64,000 bases of DNA. It comes from Stictocephala bisonia. Lineage: Eukaryota; Arthropoda; Insecta; Hemiptera; Membracidae. Of the stretch, positions 46,977 to 58,101 are shown piece by piece. Numbering within the stretch: the stretch's first letter is position 1; each line of letters starts with the position of its first letter. Both the position numbers and the translations under genes were made by a program. Location of the stretch: NCBI GenBank assembly GCA_035578905.1, contig JAQJVL010002565.1, positions 27,803 to 91,802 on the forward strand. The letters run 5' to 3'. The notes beneath the pieces are model-generated. The model worked only from the letters and a program-made list of their open reading frames with translations, was not told the origin of the DNA and did no database searches.

Positions 46977-47924
46977 GACTTTGATCAGCTTACATAGCTT
47001 ACAGACACTAGCTTACACAGCTAGACGCTGTGTGTATCTAGGGTGGGTGGGAATGAGTCGTGTGGAAGAGAGGAAGGTGCTGTGTGTAGCTAGGGTGGGA
47101 GGGAATGACTCGTATTCCTTGTTTAAAATCAAGCAAGACATTTCTGAAATCCTCAAAAAGTCGAGAAGTCACTCGCGTACAGCTTGAATGAGAAGGTTCC
47201 AGCCATTCATATTAGCTGGATATTAATAACACTGGAGTCAGTCCAAATGTACATTGGTACACGAGAGAGGTATTTCCGTTCTGACCATTGGCTGTCACTC
47301 AGGACAGAAAAGTATGCTGGAGCGCTTATTTTTATGTTGGACTATTTCAAGGATTTTAATAAAAGATCAAATAAAAACAATATCTAAGTTTCAGATGTGA
47401 ACTGTTTGCTTTTATTTTGTCCATACTATAAAGCTTGCTAATAAAATAAGAGACGAGCGAAAGATTATAGTTCAAAATTTCAATTTGTCCCTAATATGTT
47501 TTGTTCCACTGAGTTTTAATCTAAGTAATACCAATCAATACTAATCAATTAAAGTATATTTCACTCATTCAAGGTTGTGGAGCCTTAAAGTTTATGTTAC
47601 CTATAGGTGATATTATATAAATTTACTGAGGTTGGCCGAACTCGTTACGCTCTGTTACATCTTGATGTGGAGCCTTATTTTTACGCTCCTGTGAAGCATT
47701 AAGTTAGCATTATTATTTCATATATAATTATGTATGGTTAATTAAGAGTGCTAATTTATTTATTGTTTATATTACTTAATTTTGTTCAGAAAAACTTTCA
47801 AACCACGTGAGTACCATTCCATATAGATAAAATATCTTTTTTGAGAAAATAATGTCACTTAAGTATAACCATACTTATGTACAGGGTGGTTGTAAAATCC
47901 CCTGATTTTTCACTTTTCATAAGC
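46977..47924. other. Spacer with a small tandem duplication
   Basis: GCTGTGTGTATCTAGGGTGG (47,027) and GCTGTGTGTAGCTAGGGTGG (47,079) mark a two-copy, 52-bp repeat. The rest shows no gene. Confidence 0.5.
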
Positions 47925-49450
47925 TAGAAAAAATTCAAAATGGCTGACGTGAAACTGCTGACCTTTTTGAAGAGTTAAGGTTGTTGTTATATTGACGCTG
48001 TAATATTTAATTTAGATAGAATTATTCAGATTCAAAATTAAATTATGTACAAACAATGTCATTTAAATTTTTATAGTACAAACTATAGTATCCTCACAAA
48101 TTTCAGTAAAGTTGAGTTTTGTCGAAAACATGTGATTTTTTGCAAGAGTTCCTACCATTTAAGCATGATTAAAATAAGCTCGAAACTTAAATCCTTACAC
48201 ACTACCTTCACTTTTCTGTCAAGAAAAATGCTATACAATTAGATTTTACACTTTTCATGACCCATAAAGAATTCAAAATGGCTGACGGGATACTGCTGAC
48301 CTGTTTTCACAGTTGAAGTTTTTATTTTACTGACGCTATTATATTTACTTTAGATATAATCAAACGAAGTGTTCAGATAAACAATAATATTTTGTACAAA
48401 AAGCACCATATACATTAAATACTATAGTTCCTTCCAAAAAGTCGGTAAATTTGAATTTTGTCGAAAACATGTGATTTCTTTAAAATAATTAATCTCATTT
48501 AAATATGATTAAAAGGAGCTATAAACCTAAAACCCTACATAATATTTACCTTAACTTTTCTGTTATCAAAAATGATACAAATTTTATCTGAAAATTTTAT
48601 AACCTACATAAAATTCAAAATGGCTGACGAGAAAGTGCTTACCTGTTTGCACAGCTGAAGTTTTTGTTTTACTGAATCTGTAATATTTAGTTAAGATGAC
48701 ATAAAATGAAATATTTTTATTTACAATTAATTTGTGTACAACAATTTTAGTATACGTTTTGTAAAATAGTTTACCGTTTCCTTACAAAAGTCGGTAAAGT
48801 TGAGATTTGTCAATAACACGTAATTTTATTGGATAGTTCCTCCCATTTTAAGTATGAATAAAATAAGTTGGGAAGTATAAACCTTACAGACTATTTAACT
48901 GTTTTTATATTTGACATTTTACATTTCAAAATAAATTAAAACTTCAAAATATTTTTATGGAAATGCTGTCTTTCATGTACTGTTGAGTTAAGTTGAGTTA
49001 AGCTAAAGGTTCTCAGTTCGATCCCAATCAGAGTCATAACACATTTTGAGAAGGATCAGCTGATAACCACCGGCTGTTCATTTGTCATTGGGCTATTAAT
49101 TAATGACACTTTCTAAGGAATAGTCGTCCTTAGTTTGTAACAATGACTACATTCACTCATTTACACTCATCACACTCATTCAAAATCCATATTCGCCCAT
49201 ATCTTGACGATCGGCGTCTTATGAATAAATAAATAAATAAATAAATAAAGTTATTGTTTTTCTGTAGTTGCAATATTTCGTTAGAAGACATCAAATGACG
49301 TTGTTTTATTCACAATAACGTTTAATACAAGAATATTGATATGCTGTACATGCATCAGTTACATAGCAAAAAGCTGGTTAATTGAGCTTTTTATGAAAAA
49401 TTGTGATTTTTTGAATATATCCTTGCAAAAACCTTGCACACTATTTACGT
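47925..49450 (+). repeat. Tandem ~340-bp family, three units plus a SINE-split fourth
   Basis: ATTCAAAATGGCTGACG starts units at 47,933, 48,271 and 48,613. Each continues with a GA(C/A)GCTGTAATATTT-like segment, GTACAAA, GTCGGTAAA-TTGAATTTTGTC, AACATGTGATTTTT and AAACCTTACA-CTATTTAC. The fourth unit begins near 48,960 and resumes after the SINE at 49,250. Divergence between units is about 25-30%, so the expansion is old. Confidence 0.8.
48990..49250 (+). mobile_element. tRNA-related SINE, copy 2
   Basis: Contains GGTTCTCAGTTCGATCCC (B-box) near the head, the shared body words GGGCTATTAATTAATG, CTTTCTAAGGAATAG, CATTCACTCATTTACACTCAT and ATTCGCCCATA, and a (AAATA/AATA)n tail at 49,223-49,249. 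It splits the fourth 340-bp repeat unit. Same family as the insertions at 15.56-16.0 and 50.45-50.79 kb. Confidence 0.75.
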
Positions 49451-49479
49451 TTACCACTCTTTTGACCACCTAACCACTT

Positions 49480-49655
49480 ATGATCATCTTGGGTAGACCC
49501 CATCCCCGGTGATCATGTTGGAGGCTCCCTGTGATCAACTTGGGGGCAATCACCAGTTATCATCTTGGGTAGCCCCCATGGTTAGCTTGACTAGCGACCC
49601 GTGATCAACTTAGGTGGCCCCCTCAATCAACTTGGGTAGCCTGACGTAAACAAAT
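49480..49655 (-). repeat. 22-bp minisatellite, inverted orientation
   Basis: TGATCAACTTGGGTAGCCCC-type units, the reverse complement of the 28.3 and 40.3 kb arrays, about eight units. Confidence 0.8.
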
Positions 49656-49980
49656 TCTAACCCACTTTTAGATAAGCTAGAAACTTGAAATTTGACACAC
49701 TTGTGGGTTTTACTGAGTAGCCGATGATAAAATTCCAAAAACTAAAAAAAATTAGTTTTTAACCACCCAAAAAATCAAAATAGTGGATGGTTTTTTTTAC
49801 CTTTTTGCAGCGTTTTACTTACGGCTTGATTTTGGCTTAACCGTTGGAAATAGATAAAATCTGATAGCATATTGCAAATTTGTAGTTAAATTTCCTACAA
49901 CTTTGTTAATGAGCAATTTTTCTTGTATTTTTGATAATAATTATGAAAAAACCCTTAAATTCCTATTCCCCTTCATCGAG
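49656..49980 (+). repeat. Core of the compound repeat between two minisatellite arrays
   Basis: AAATTCTAACCCACTTTTAG and GAAATTTGACACACTTGTGG are the reverse complement of the end of the 40.5-41.16 kb repeat. The following TTTTGCAGC-TTTACTTACGGC and TTTCCTACAACTTTGTTAA segments also match it inverted. Flanked on both sides by the 22-bp minisatellite. Confidence 0.65.
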
Positions 49981-50265
49981 TTGGATAGTCAGTTCATCGT
50001 AATTAACCCTGATCAACTTAGATAACGCCCATCATAACCTGAGGTACACATCTATTATTAACTTTAGTAGTACCCATTGTCAACTGTGGTAGCACCCATG
50101 TTTAACTTGGGTAGCCCTTCATGATCTTCTTTGTACTTCTCTGTAATCAACTTGGGTAGTAATCCTTTCACTAACTTGTAGTTATCCCTCGTAATAAAGT
50201 TGGGAAGTCCCGTATGGCTAATTACCCTTGATATTCTTGGGGAGCCCCCCATGGTTGACTTATAA
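49981..50265 (-). repeat. 22-bp minisatellite, second inverted array
   Basis: About twelve diverged units of the ATCAACTTGGGTAGCCCCC type. The 62-aa minus frame in it is a by-product of the repeat. Confidence 0.75.
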
Positions 50266-50444
50266 AAATTTAGCTAACCTGTCAATGGGGTTTGGGTCAA
50301 CGAGTGAAGCGAGTTATATTACATAAAGTTAAAAGATAATTAATGTATTTGTATTATAAAATAAGATTTATAGTACTAATTGTTACAAGTGGCAATTTAA
50401 CTATGACATTGAAGTTTAGAATACATTTGTCCCAAAATAGATTA

Positions 50445-50792
50445 TATGATGCCATGGTTGCACACCGGTTAAGGTTTTGGCCTGTATAGTCCAAAGGTCT
50501 AAGATTCAAATCCCTAACTAAGCTGGTTGTCGGCACTATTAGTTAACATGCACGAACATGAGACTTCTCATTTAGCTGGATATCCGACTGGTAATATGTG
50601 GTTAAGATTCCACATTAAGCTGTAAATTCTTAGTTGTTCTTATATGGGAATAGTTTAGAAGTAATTTGTTGTTATCAACTAAAGGACAACCGACTTGTTA
50701 CTGAAAAACATTTGATAATCTACACCTATTTGTAATATGCATTAATTTTACATTAAGATATACGTATTCAAGAATAAGTAAATAAATAATTT
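50445..50792 (+). mobile_element. tRNA-related SINE, copy 3
   Basis: The head has ATGGTTGCACACCGGTTAAG (A-box-like) and GGTCTAAGATTCAAATCCC (B-box) at tRNA-like spacing. The body shares TTAGCTGGATATCCGACTGG, GTGGTTAAGATTCCACATTA, AGCTGTAAATTCTTAGTTG with the 15.6-16.0 kb copy. The tail is AATAAGTAAATAAATAAT at 50,773-50,790. Confidence 0.7.
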
Positions 50793-50989
50793 ATAAATTA
50801 AATACTTAAAAGTTATCCACCTCGTTGTTATTAAAAACCCTATTTGACGGCTAAACTCACCTGGTTAATATTGAGTAAATTAAAATTTGTATTACAACTG
50901 TGTTAGAGTAGTCATAAGCTCATAACTTTATGAAGCAAAATACAGCGTTTGCATTTTTATTTATTAAGAGGCTTTCATCCATTCAGTTG

Positions 50990-51525
50990 GTAGATATAAA
51001 TACTACTGGAACGTGTCCAGACGTCTTGAAATGAGTGACAAACATCACTAATACTCAACTCACATGAACACCACCTGAACGTGTCCAGACGTCTTGGCAT
51101 GAGTGACAAACATCGCTGATACTCAACTCACATGAATACCACTGTAACGTGTCCAGACGTCTTGAAATGAGTGACAAACATCACTAATACTCAACTCACA
51201 TGAATACCACTGGAACGTGTCCAGACGTCTTGACATGATAGACAACATCACTAATACTCAACTAACATTAACACCACTGGAACGTGTCCAGACGTCTTGA
51301 CATGAGTGACAAACATCACTAATACTCAACTCACATTAACACCACTGGAACGTTTCTAGACGTCTGGACATGAGTAACAAACATGAATATCACTCAAACA
51401 ATATTCTCAACTCACAGGAATATTACTGGAACGTAAATAGAAGTCTTGACATGAGTGACAGACATCACTAATACCCAACTCACATGAATACCACTGGAAC
51501 GTTTTTAGACGTGGTTTAAATGAAA
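50990..51525 (+). repeat. 68-bp minisatellite, about eight units
   Basis: Unit landmarks: GGAACGTGTCCAGACGTCTT, ACATGAGTGACAAACATCAC, TAATACTCAACTCACATGAA. GTCCAGACGT recurs every 68 bp from 51,015, with one 67-bp step. The last two units are diverged (CGTTTTTAGACGT). GTCCAGAC-type dyads (ACGT) lie in each unit. Confidence 0.9.
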
Positions 51526-51824
51526 ATTTTACAAAAAGCATTGAGAAATTGAGAAATTATGTTTCTGATGATATCAACAATAATCATAATACATATATCC
51601 AAAAATGTAAAAAAAAACCAATAGTCCTTTTAAATTTGAACATTTTAAAGTTGAATAAGTATTTGAATGTCTAAAAAAATGAAATCAAGTTTTTGTTTCG
51701 ATATGTTTGGGATAAATACGATGATAATTAAATCAGCTTCAAATTAATCATGTGAAGTATTAACATAATTTTTAATAATTGTATTGATCAGAATATTTTT
51801 CCGAATTCATTTAAGTAATAACAA
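51526..51824. other. AT-rich spacer
   Basis: No recognisable feature. Confidence 0.4.
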
Positions 51825-53190
51825 TACACAAAGGTGGTAAATTTGAATACACCAAATATAGACCAATTTCTATTGTACCAGGTCTTTCGAAAGTATCTGA
51901 AGTATTAATATGTAGACAAATTACAGAAAGTTATTCTGAAAATCAACAACTTTTTTCTAGCAGATGATCAGGATTAGAAAAGACACAGTTGACATTGTTT
52001 CAGCTCTTGTAAAAGGAACAATTCATAAAATTGAAAATGGAAAATTAATTTGCTTCAGGTATTTTGACATGACTAAGGCTTTTAACACTGTTTCATTTTA
52101 AGTTATTGTAGATTTAAAAAATCATCAGTGAAATTAATGGAGTCTTTTTTAACAAATTGAACACAAAAAGTGGAAATAAATAATATTTACTCTCTGCTCA
52201 AAGAAGTTAAATTTGGAATCCACAAGGCTCTTCTTTAGGTTCTTTACATTTTAATATATATTTCTTAATCTTTTTTATATATATTATATTTTATAATATA
52301 TATTTGTGGAGATGAAGTCCTTCTGTGATTTTTTATACTTATATTGTTTCCATGTACATACATTTATAAATGATATTGTTCAAAACTTTAAATCTGACAA
52401 TATTGAATGCTTTTTGTATGCTGATGATTTGTGGGATTGAATATCAGTGCAAACACGTGAAGATGTAATAGAAACACTTTTCTCAATAACAAATAAAGTA
52501 AAACAGTGGTGCATTGCTAACAAAATCTACCTCAACATAAACAAAATTCAAGATATATAAATACATTTTTCAAATAAAACAAAAATATTGTTATATAAAA
52601 CCATTGAAATTTCTAGGATTTATACTGGATAGTAATTTATATTGGCAGAATCATACTAACAATATTATGAAATACATTAATAAAGGAATTTATTGTTTAA
52701 AGAGACTAAAAACCAATGTAACTGATGATGTTCTGGTTCTAGTTTACCATGCCTAGATTTATAGTCAATTAAGCTATTTATGGGGCCAATGTTCGAACAT
52801 TAAGAAATTATTTATAATACAAAAAAATTACGATTAATATGTGGAGGATCGCAGACTAATCATTATAAGTCATTATTTATACAATTAAATATTACGTCAG
52901 TTCCATCCCTTGCAGTTTACAAGTCATTTCTTAACATAACAAAAACTATTCAATACTTAAAAAAAAACTCCAATGTGCGTTCCTATGACACCAGAAATAA
53001 TAATAAATTAGAAATCAAACAATATAAGTATAAAAAATCGCAGAAGAACTTCATCTCCACAAATATATATTATAAAATATAATATATACATATATATAAA
53101 GATTAAGAAAAACAGTAACAAAAAATTGTTCATATAAAATTGAAGAATTCTTTGAACTAATGAAGAAAGATTCTGTAGTACTATAATTTG
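51825..53190 (+). pseudogene. Heavily decayed LINE reverse transcriptase
   Basis: Motifs in order but in shifting frames: KYRPISIVPGLSKVSE (51,850), QSGFRK-like sequence (51,960), YFDMTKAFNTVSF (52,060), FGIPQGSS-like sequence (52,210), FINDIVQN (52,365), CFLYADDL (52,410; catalytic YADD kept), WCIANKIYLNINK (52,510) and a C-terminal FELMKKDSV (53,150). Very AT-rich codon use. Endonuclease not seen. The copy carries an internal inverted repeat (separate entry) and many stops; it is much older than the LINEs at 30-37 kb. Confidence 0.7.
52264..53108. repeat. ~65-bp inverted repeat inside the LINE relic
   Basis: 52,264-52,330 (CTTAATCTTTTTTATATATA to TTGTGGAGATGAAGTCCTTC) is the near-perfect reverse complement of 53,043-53,108. 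The outer part GTGGAGATGAAG is not simple AT sequence, so it is not a chance dyad. The 845-bp span contains the YADD motif in normal orientation, so nothing was inverted; rather, a fragment was copied back in reverse near the 3' end. Confidence 0.75.
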
Positions 53191-53404
53191 CTATATTTTA
53201 TATTATTAAATTGTTATTATATTCTATACAATGTTATTCATCAAATGATGTCAATAATGTAGTATTATTATGAGTTCACCCATGTATGAGGTGTTGCGAC
53301 TTAGTTATAGGAATGATATCATGCGCCTTTTACGAGATAATAAATACACTTGGAAATTGTAGACATCAACTAGGAGACCATAAATATAGAGCATTATCTT
53401 GAGG

Positions 53405-53999
53405 ATGAACAGATTCAGTGAGACGAAACACATTTCTGTTGCTAGTGGTATCGGTGAACAAGACGTCGATAACAAAATCAAAGTATTGGAGTTCACTCAC
53501 GAATCATTGCAAGCGTTCGCTGAAGTTGAAATTAAACTTCGTCTCGAGCTGGATGATTTATAAAATTTCTTTCAAAAGTTCGAAAGAGAAAAACAATTGA
53601 GTCTGAAAAGTATTGAAGAGAAACTTGAAGGCCACACGAATGGCACACCGCGGTGGAGCAACACAGTGCATAATACTGTAACAATGGTAATGATAACATT
53701 AATCACGCCATCAGGGCTGCTTTTGTCAATCGATTCAACACCACAGTCGAACTCACTAGACTTGTTAGTTAAATTCGACTGTTAAATGTAACTAGACACT
53801 ATCCGTTAAAGAATATGAAGATAGTTCAAACCAAGTAAGGGGGAAATTGGTGATTACTATATTTCATCGATCGATTGGCGAGGGTATTGACATATTTCTA
53901 CCAAAACGTTATGAAACTGTCTTCGATCCTAGAGAGCCCACCCCCAATAATTTGGAACTAACTATAGGAGTACAAATAGGTGCTACGTACAATATTTAG
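53405..53999 (+). pseudogene. Unidentified decayed coding region
   Basis: One frame runs from ATG 53,405 (MNRFSETKHISVASGIGEQD, then a Glu/Leu-rich helix KLRLELDDL) through a single TAA at 53,561 to 53,785, including a coiled-coil-like FEREKQLSLKSIEEKLEG. After frame changes the reading goes on with INHAIRAAFVNRFNTTVEL and finally VRGKLVITIFHRS and IFLPKRYETVFD, ending TAG 53,997-53,999. GC content and codon use stand out from the AT-rich flanks. The 'F-L-P-K-R' C-terminal part resembles a conserved but, to me, unnamed module of mobile-element proteins in insects; that memory is weak. Confidence 0.4.
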
Positions 54000-54398
54000 C
54001 TACAGCTGAGGTACATGATCTTCAGACGAACCATTCACGTACACATAGATACCGACGTGTCTTTTGACGTAACGGACAAACTTGATTATTAATTTTTTGT
54101 ATTGAGTGGCTTTAAGAAGCACCTGTTTTATGTATCGAAGAGCTATAGTTTTAATACTTACTCATAGGTGGAAAAGGTTATTTCCTATACAACAACACAA
54201 TGATTACATTTAAGGGTCGACAGTTTGCTCTTTAATAAAAACTGAAACATTCTTAATTATTTTTAAAATATAAAAATTATTTTTTGATAGACTATGTTGT
54301 ATGCTATTAGTAGCTTTTTAACACAAATCAGTAGGAAAATATTGTTTAGGATATCATTATGACTGGTTTATGGAATGAAGGAGAATGTTCAATTCTCA
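54000..54398. other. Spacer
   Basis: No gene recognised. Confidence 0.35.
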
Positions 54399-54463
54399 TG
54401 TACCAGGTAACCCCCGATTTCACTGTAAGGTTAACTAGTGAAAATAAGGGGTTGCCTGGTACA
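54399..54463. mobile_element. 65-bp palindromic mini-element
   Basis: TGTACCAGGTAACCCC (54,399-54,414) pairs with GGGGTTGCCTGGTACA (54,448-54,463) with one mismatch. The interior holds a second dyad, TTTCACT...AGTGAAA around GTTAAC, so the whole unit folds. It resembles a minimal MITE, but no target duplication is visible. Confidence 0.55.
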
Positions 54464-54903
54464 GACCCAATATATGTAGCTGAACTAATATATGCCCGTT
54501 ACCAGCTGCAGCTCTTAGTGTACATAGAATGATGTACATTTAGAGCTATAGATGAAACGCAGTTAATTAAGGGAACATTTCATGTACTTTTATTAATAGT
54601 GGTTTATATTACATTTATATTATATAATGAAACCCATTTACATTTAAATTATATAAATGTATATTACATTTATATTACATGGTTCACTCCTTAGTAACTA
54701 TTCAGTATAAATAAGCCCATTAGATAATGAAACCCCCCAAGATAGAGCTAAGATAACTCACGTTTAAAATAAACTATTTCAATAGAGTTCAAAGGGAATG
54801 TTCGTATAATGAAACTCAAAAACCGCGAAAAGGAATCGTAATTTTTGAACTACCTTCTGGTAACACACTTATGATGAAAGTAAATTCAATAAGCAATAAT
54901 CGC
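54464..54903. other. Spacer before the foldback element
   Basis: AT-rich, with ATTACATTTATATTA repeats at about 54,608-54,680. No gene. Confidence 0.35.
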
Positions 54904-54910
54904 ACCTCAG

Positions 54911-55090
54911 TTGAATGTCATTGGTTACGACATAAACCAATTGAATGTCATTGGTTACGACATGAACCAATTGAATGTCATTGGTTACGACATGAACCAA
55001 TTGAATGTCATTGGTTACGACATGAACCAATTGAATGTCATTGGTTACGACATGAACCAATTGAATGTCATTGGTTACGACATGAACCAA
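54911..55090 (+). repeat. 30-bp tandem array, left arm (6 units)
   Basis: The unit starts TTGAATGTCATTGGTTACGA and ends CATGAACCAA. Each contains the dyad ATTGGTT-(8)-AACCAAT, so a single unit can form a hairpin. The first unit has one change (CATAAACC). Because 30 is divisible by three, all frames stay open; the resulting repetitive peptides are artefacts. Confidence 0.95.
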
Positions 55091-56146
55091 TTGCGCAAAG
55101 TTGAGGAGGGAATGTTAATTACTTGTTTTTTTAATGGCCTACATTAAATTAAATATATCGGTAACAACATTTTTTAGGAAAACAAAAAACTGATAAAATT
55201 AAACTAAAACGTCACCTTCAAAGCGAAACATTTGTATTTAATATTAACTTTAAGTCTTAGTTTTATGAGAAAAAAGTTATTTTATTTTCTTCAAGAAGAA
55301 AGAGAAGGACTGTGCCAACCATACGAAAACAGACGGTTGTCTCAACCATTGTTGTCAAGTGTTTATAGATACGTGTTGTACCTTCAAATTATTGTAATAA
55401 TAAAGCACATTTTCTATCACGTTCTATTCTAATGAAAATATTAAATAAGAGCAAAGGAACTAATTACTGGTATATTCTTCCAATAAATTAGATAAATTAC
55501 ATTAATACACTATAATAATAAACTGGTAATTCCTATTCAAATGCAAAATACATGTATGTAGAAAATTAGTATTTTAGTAAAAGTAAAGTTCTTTTGATTT
55601 AACATCATTTGTTAGCAAATATTTCTTAATTGGCACGATACACAACAGATTCACCATAGTACAACTTTAACCCGTTTAGAGTTGGTGCACTCGAGTGTAA
55701 CAGTATAATGACTGGGTTGCCCTTTTTATCCACAAGTGACATGAGAACAATATTTTTTTAATTAACACACCAGAGAATTCATGCTATCCTGTTGCATGTT
55801 TTCAGCATTAAAACTATCTAGGACATAAACTTGTATAATTGTAACATTAATTAGTTTTATAAATGTTTTCAAGTTGTCGGTTAGTAAGCAGGAAACTATT
55901 TAATAATATTGTTAAAAAATAAACTAAAATACTTAAATAGTTAGACCATATTTAAATATTTGTGCATTAAAAATATTATAAATTGAGTCATGCGAATGAA
56001 GTTAAGTTTTGAAGTTTTTAGTTAATAAATTAAATAAGCGTTAAAAACCTCATTATGATACTTATTTATACGATTGTTCACACTAATAGTAAAAATCCTC
56101 AAAATATTTTAATACATTTATTTAAAAGTTGAGATGCACTGACTAT
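55091..56146 (+). repeat. Left arm, unique part
   Basis: Inverted copy of 58,803-59,880. It contains a 66-codon frame (55,232-55,432) that stays open in both arms with a few replacements (T/A, M/L, V/I), but this adds little weight since the arms are so similar overall. The inner limit is GAGATGCACTGACTAT. Confidence 0.8.
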
Positions 56147-56599
56147 GTTAATTTTAGAGGTTTTGTGATTTGTAATAGGAAACAGCGTGGGAAAAATGTT
56201 TAGCTCAAATTATATATTTTTTTGTTGTTTTATTATTTTAACAGTTGTTTTGTAAATATATAAATTTAGTTTTAAATCATGAAGATGGAGAGAAATCATG
56301 AAGTAAAGAAAAGTGGAGAACAATATTTTGTCAGAAGGTGGGTTCACACAAATACAGTAATTTAGCTTAAAAATGTAAGGCTTTGTTTACTTTCCTGTTA
56401 TTATTTAGTCATTTAATAAAAATGTTAAGAAAACATTTTTTGAATATGAAAGACATAGACATAGCGCAAGGCTTTGTATATACATTTGAAAGTGGGGTTT
56501 TAAATATAAAGCACACATGCATGGTAGGTAAGCTTGGAAACTTGCCTTAATTAGCAAATAACAGTAGCCTATATATACCTAAAGCCAATGCAACCAAAG
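56147..56599. other. Foldback centre, left spacer
   Basis: AT-rich, no gene recognised; ATCATGAAG is repeated at 56,277 and 56,297. Confidence 0.35.
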
Positions 56600-57720
56600 T
56601 GTAAAGTATAATTGATAAAGTAAATATAAATAAATCACCAGGAATTGACTAAATAAAATGTAAAGACTTGTGATTAAATTAAAAGAATCAGTAAAAAAAT
56701 ATCACCAGTCATAGCAAACGCAATTAATTTTTCAATAAAAACATGTAATTTTCCCACATGCCTAAAAACATCTGTGGTCAGACCAATTCACAAGAAGGAT
56801 AAAAGAAGTTATTTTAATGAATACAGGCCTGTCTCGTTGTTACCAGTACTTGAAAAAATTTGAGAAATACCTATCCAATTATTTGAATAGTTATTTAAAA
56901 TAAAATGACCTGATAGATAGATAGAGTGAAAGAAAACTTTTTAAAATGGTTTGAAACATACCTTGAAAGCAGAAAATATTGGTTAAAATAGGCAACTCTC
57001 ATAGTGATTCAAAAGATATAATATATGGAGTCCCTCAAGGACGTGTCTTAGGGTCTATAATAATTATAATATTTGTAAATACAATATTTAAAACAATTTT
57101 CCAAGTTTTTGGCAATACCATTACAAAAGAGATTGACAAAGGTAATTATGTACTAGCACTGTTTATTGATTTATCGAAAGCATTTGATACCATTGAACAA
57201 ACAAACAAAATAGTAAAGTAGTTAACTATATATGGAGTGAAAAAACTTTTTAAAATGGTTTGAAACATACCTTGAAAGCAGAAAATTTGTTATTAAAATA
57301 GGCAACTCTCATAGTGAGTCAAAAGATGTAAAATATGGAGTCCCTTAAGGACGTGTCTTAGGGCCTATATTATTTATAATATTTGTAAATACAATATTTA
57401 AAAAATGTAAATATTGAAGGATATATGTATATGCAGATGACATAGTTTTGATTGTGTCACAAAAATTATTTAATGAAGCTGAAAAAAGATTGCAAACTGA
57501 TTTTACAACAGTTGTAAAATGGGCCCATGATAAAGGACTGGTGATAAATGATAAGAAAACTGTAATGATGAGAATGAGCCTTAGAAACAAATTTGTTGAC
57601 AGGGATGCAATTATAAAATGTCACAGTTGTTCTTGCTTACATGCCAATCCAGATACATTACAAAATATTGAGTCCGTATCAATAATGGTTCACCCACTCC
57701 TTATCATATCTCTTATCTTT
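56600..57720 (+). pseudogene. LINE reverse transcriptase fragment with internal duplication
   Basis: Readable motifs: INKSPGID (56,625), FPTCLKTSVVRPIHKKD (56,755), YRPVSLLPVLEKI (56,822), YGVPQGRVLGS (57,025), LALFIDLSKAFDTIEQ (57,155), a second GVP-GRVLGP (57,335), YADDIVLIVSQ (57,430) and KGLVINDKKTV (57,535). In a normal polymerase DLSKAFDT precedes VPQG. Here a 155-bp block (56,935-57,090) recurs at 57,240-57,400, putting one VPQG copy on each side. The catalytic YADD is present but the frame is broken many times. Confidence 0.75.
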
Positions 57721-58101
57721 ATTTTTATTAGCTGAGTGACCTTTGCAACTCCCATGTATCCTACATGTTTTAAACATTTTTTTAAACATTTCAATAATTT
57801 GGTAAGTTTAATTATTATCAGGGTCATTCACATTTCCACCTGCTTTAATTACTTAATCCCAATTAACCTGTTGCAGAAGTTCCACATATTTCTTATGATT
57901 AATTTGTTCACAATCTACATATTTATTTTTAACTATTGCACAACTCTTGTCTTTTAAAGTAATCTCTGCTGCAATGGCATAGTGATCAGATGTTTTTGTT
58001 TTAGTAATAAATGTCGTAATAATATTCTTCTTAGTAATAATATTCTTTATTACTCTAATAATTATGTTACTAATAATATAATTATTAGAGTAATAAAACA
58101 T
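57640..58101 (-). pseudogene. LINE endonuclease C-terminus, opposite orientation
   Basis: The minus frame at 58,101-57,853 carries TKTSDHYAIAAEITLKDKSC, matching the SDH end of a LINE AP endonuclease, followed by VELLQQVNWD and, after frame changes, linker-like sequence (YQIIEMFKKMFKT, KDKRYDKEW). It faces the reverse transcriptase fragment head-on and meets it at about 57,640-57,720. The two could be pieces of one family joined in inverted order. Confidence 0.6.

Noticed and set aside
50455..50525. Functional tRNA gene
   Set aside because: A- and B-box-like words are present but no closed acceptor or anticodon arm could be traced, and it continues into a SINE body and A-rich tail.
57640..58101. 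L1-style twin-priming inversion of one LINE
   Set aside because: Twin priming places the inverted 5' part upstream of the 3' part; here the inverted endonuclease lies downstream of the polymerase fragment.
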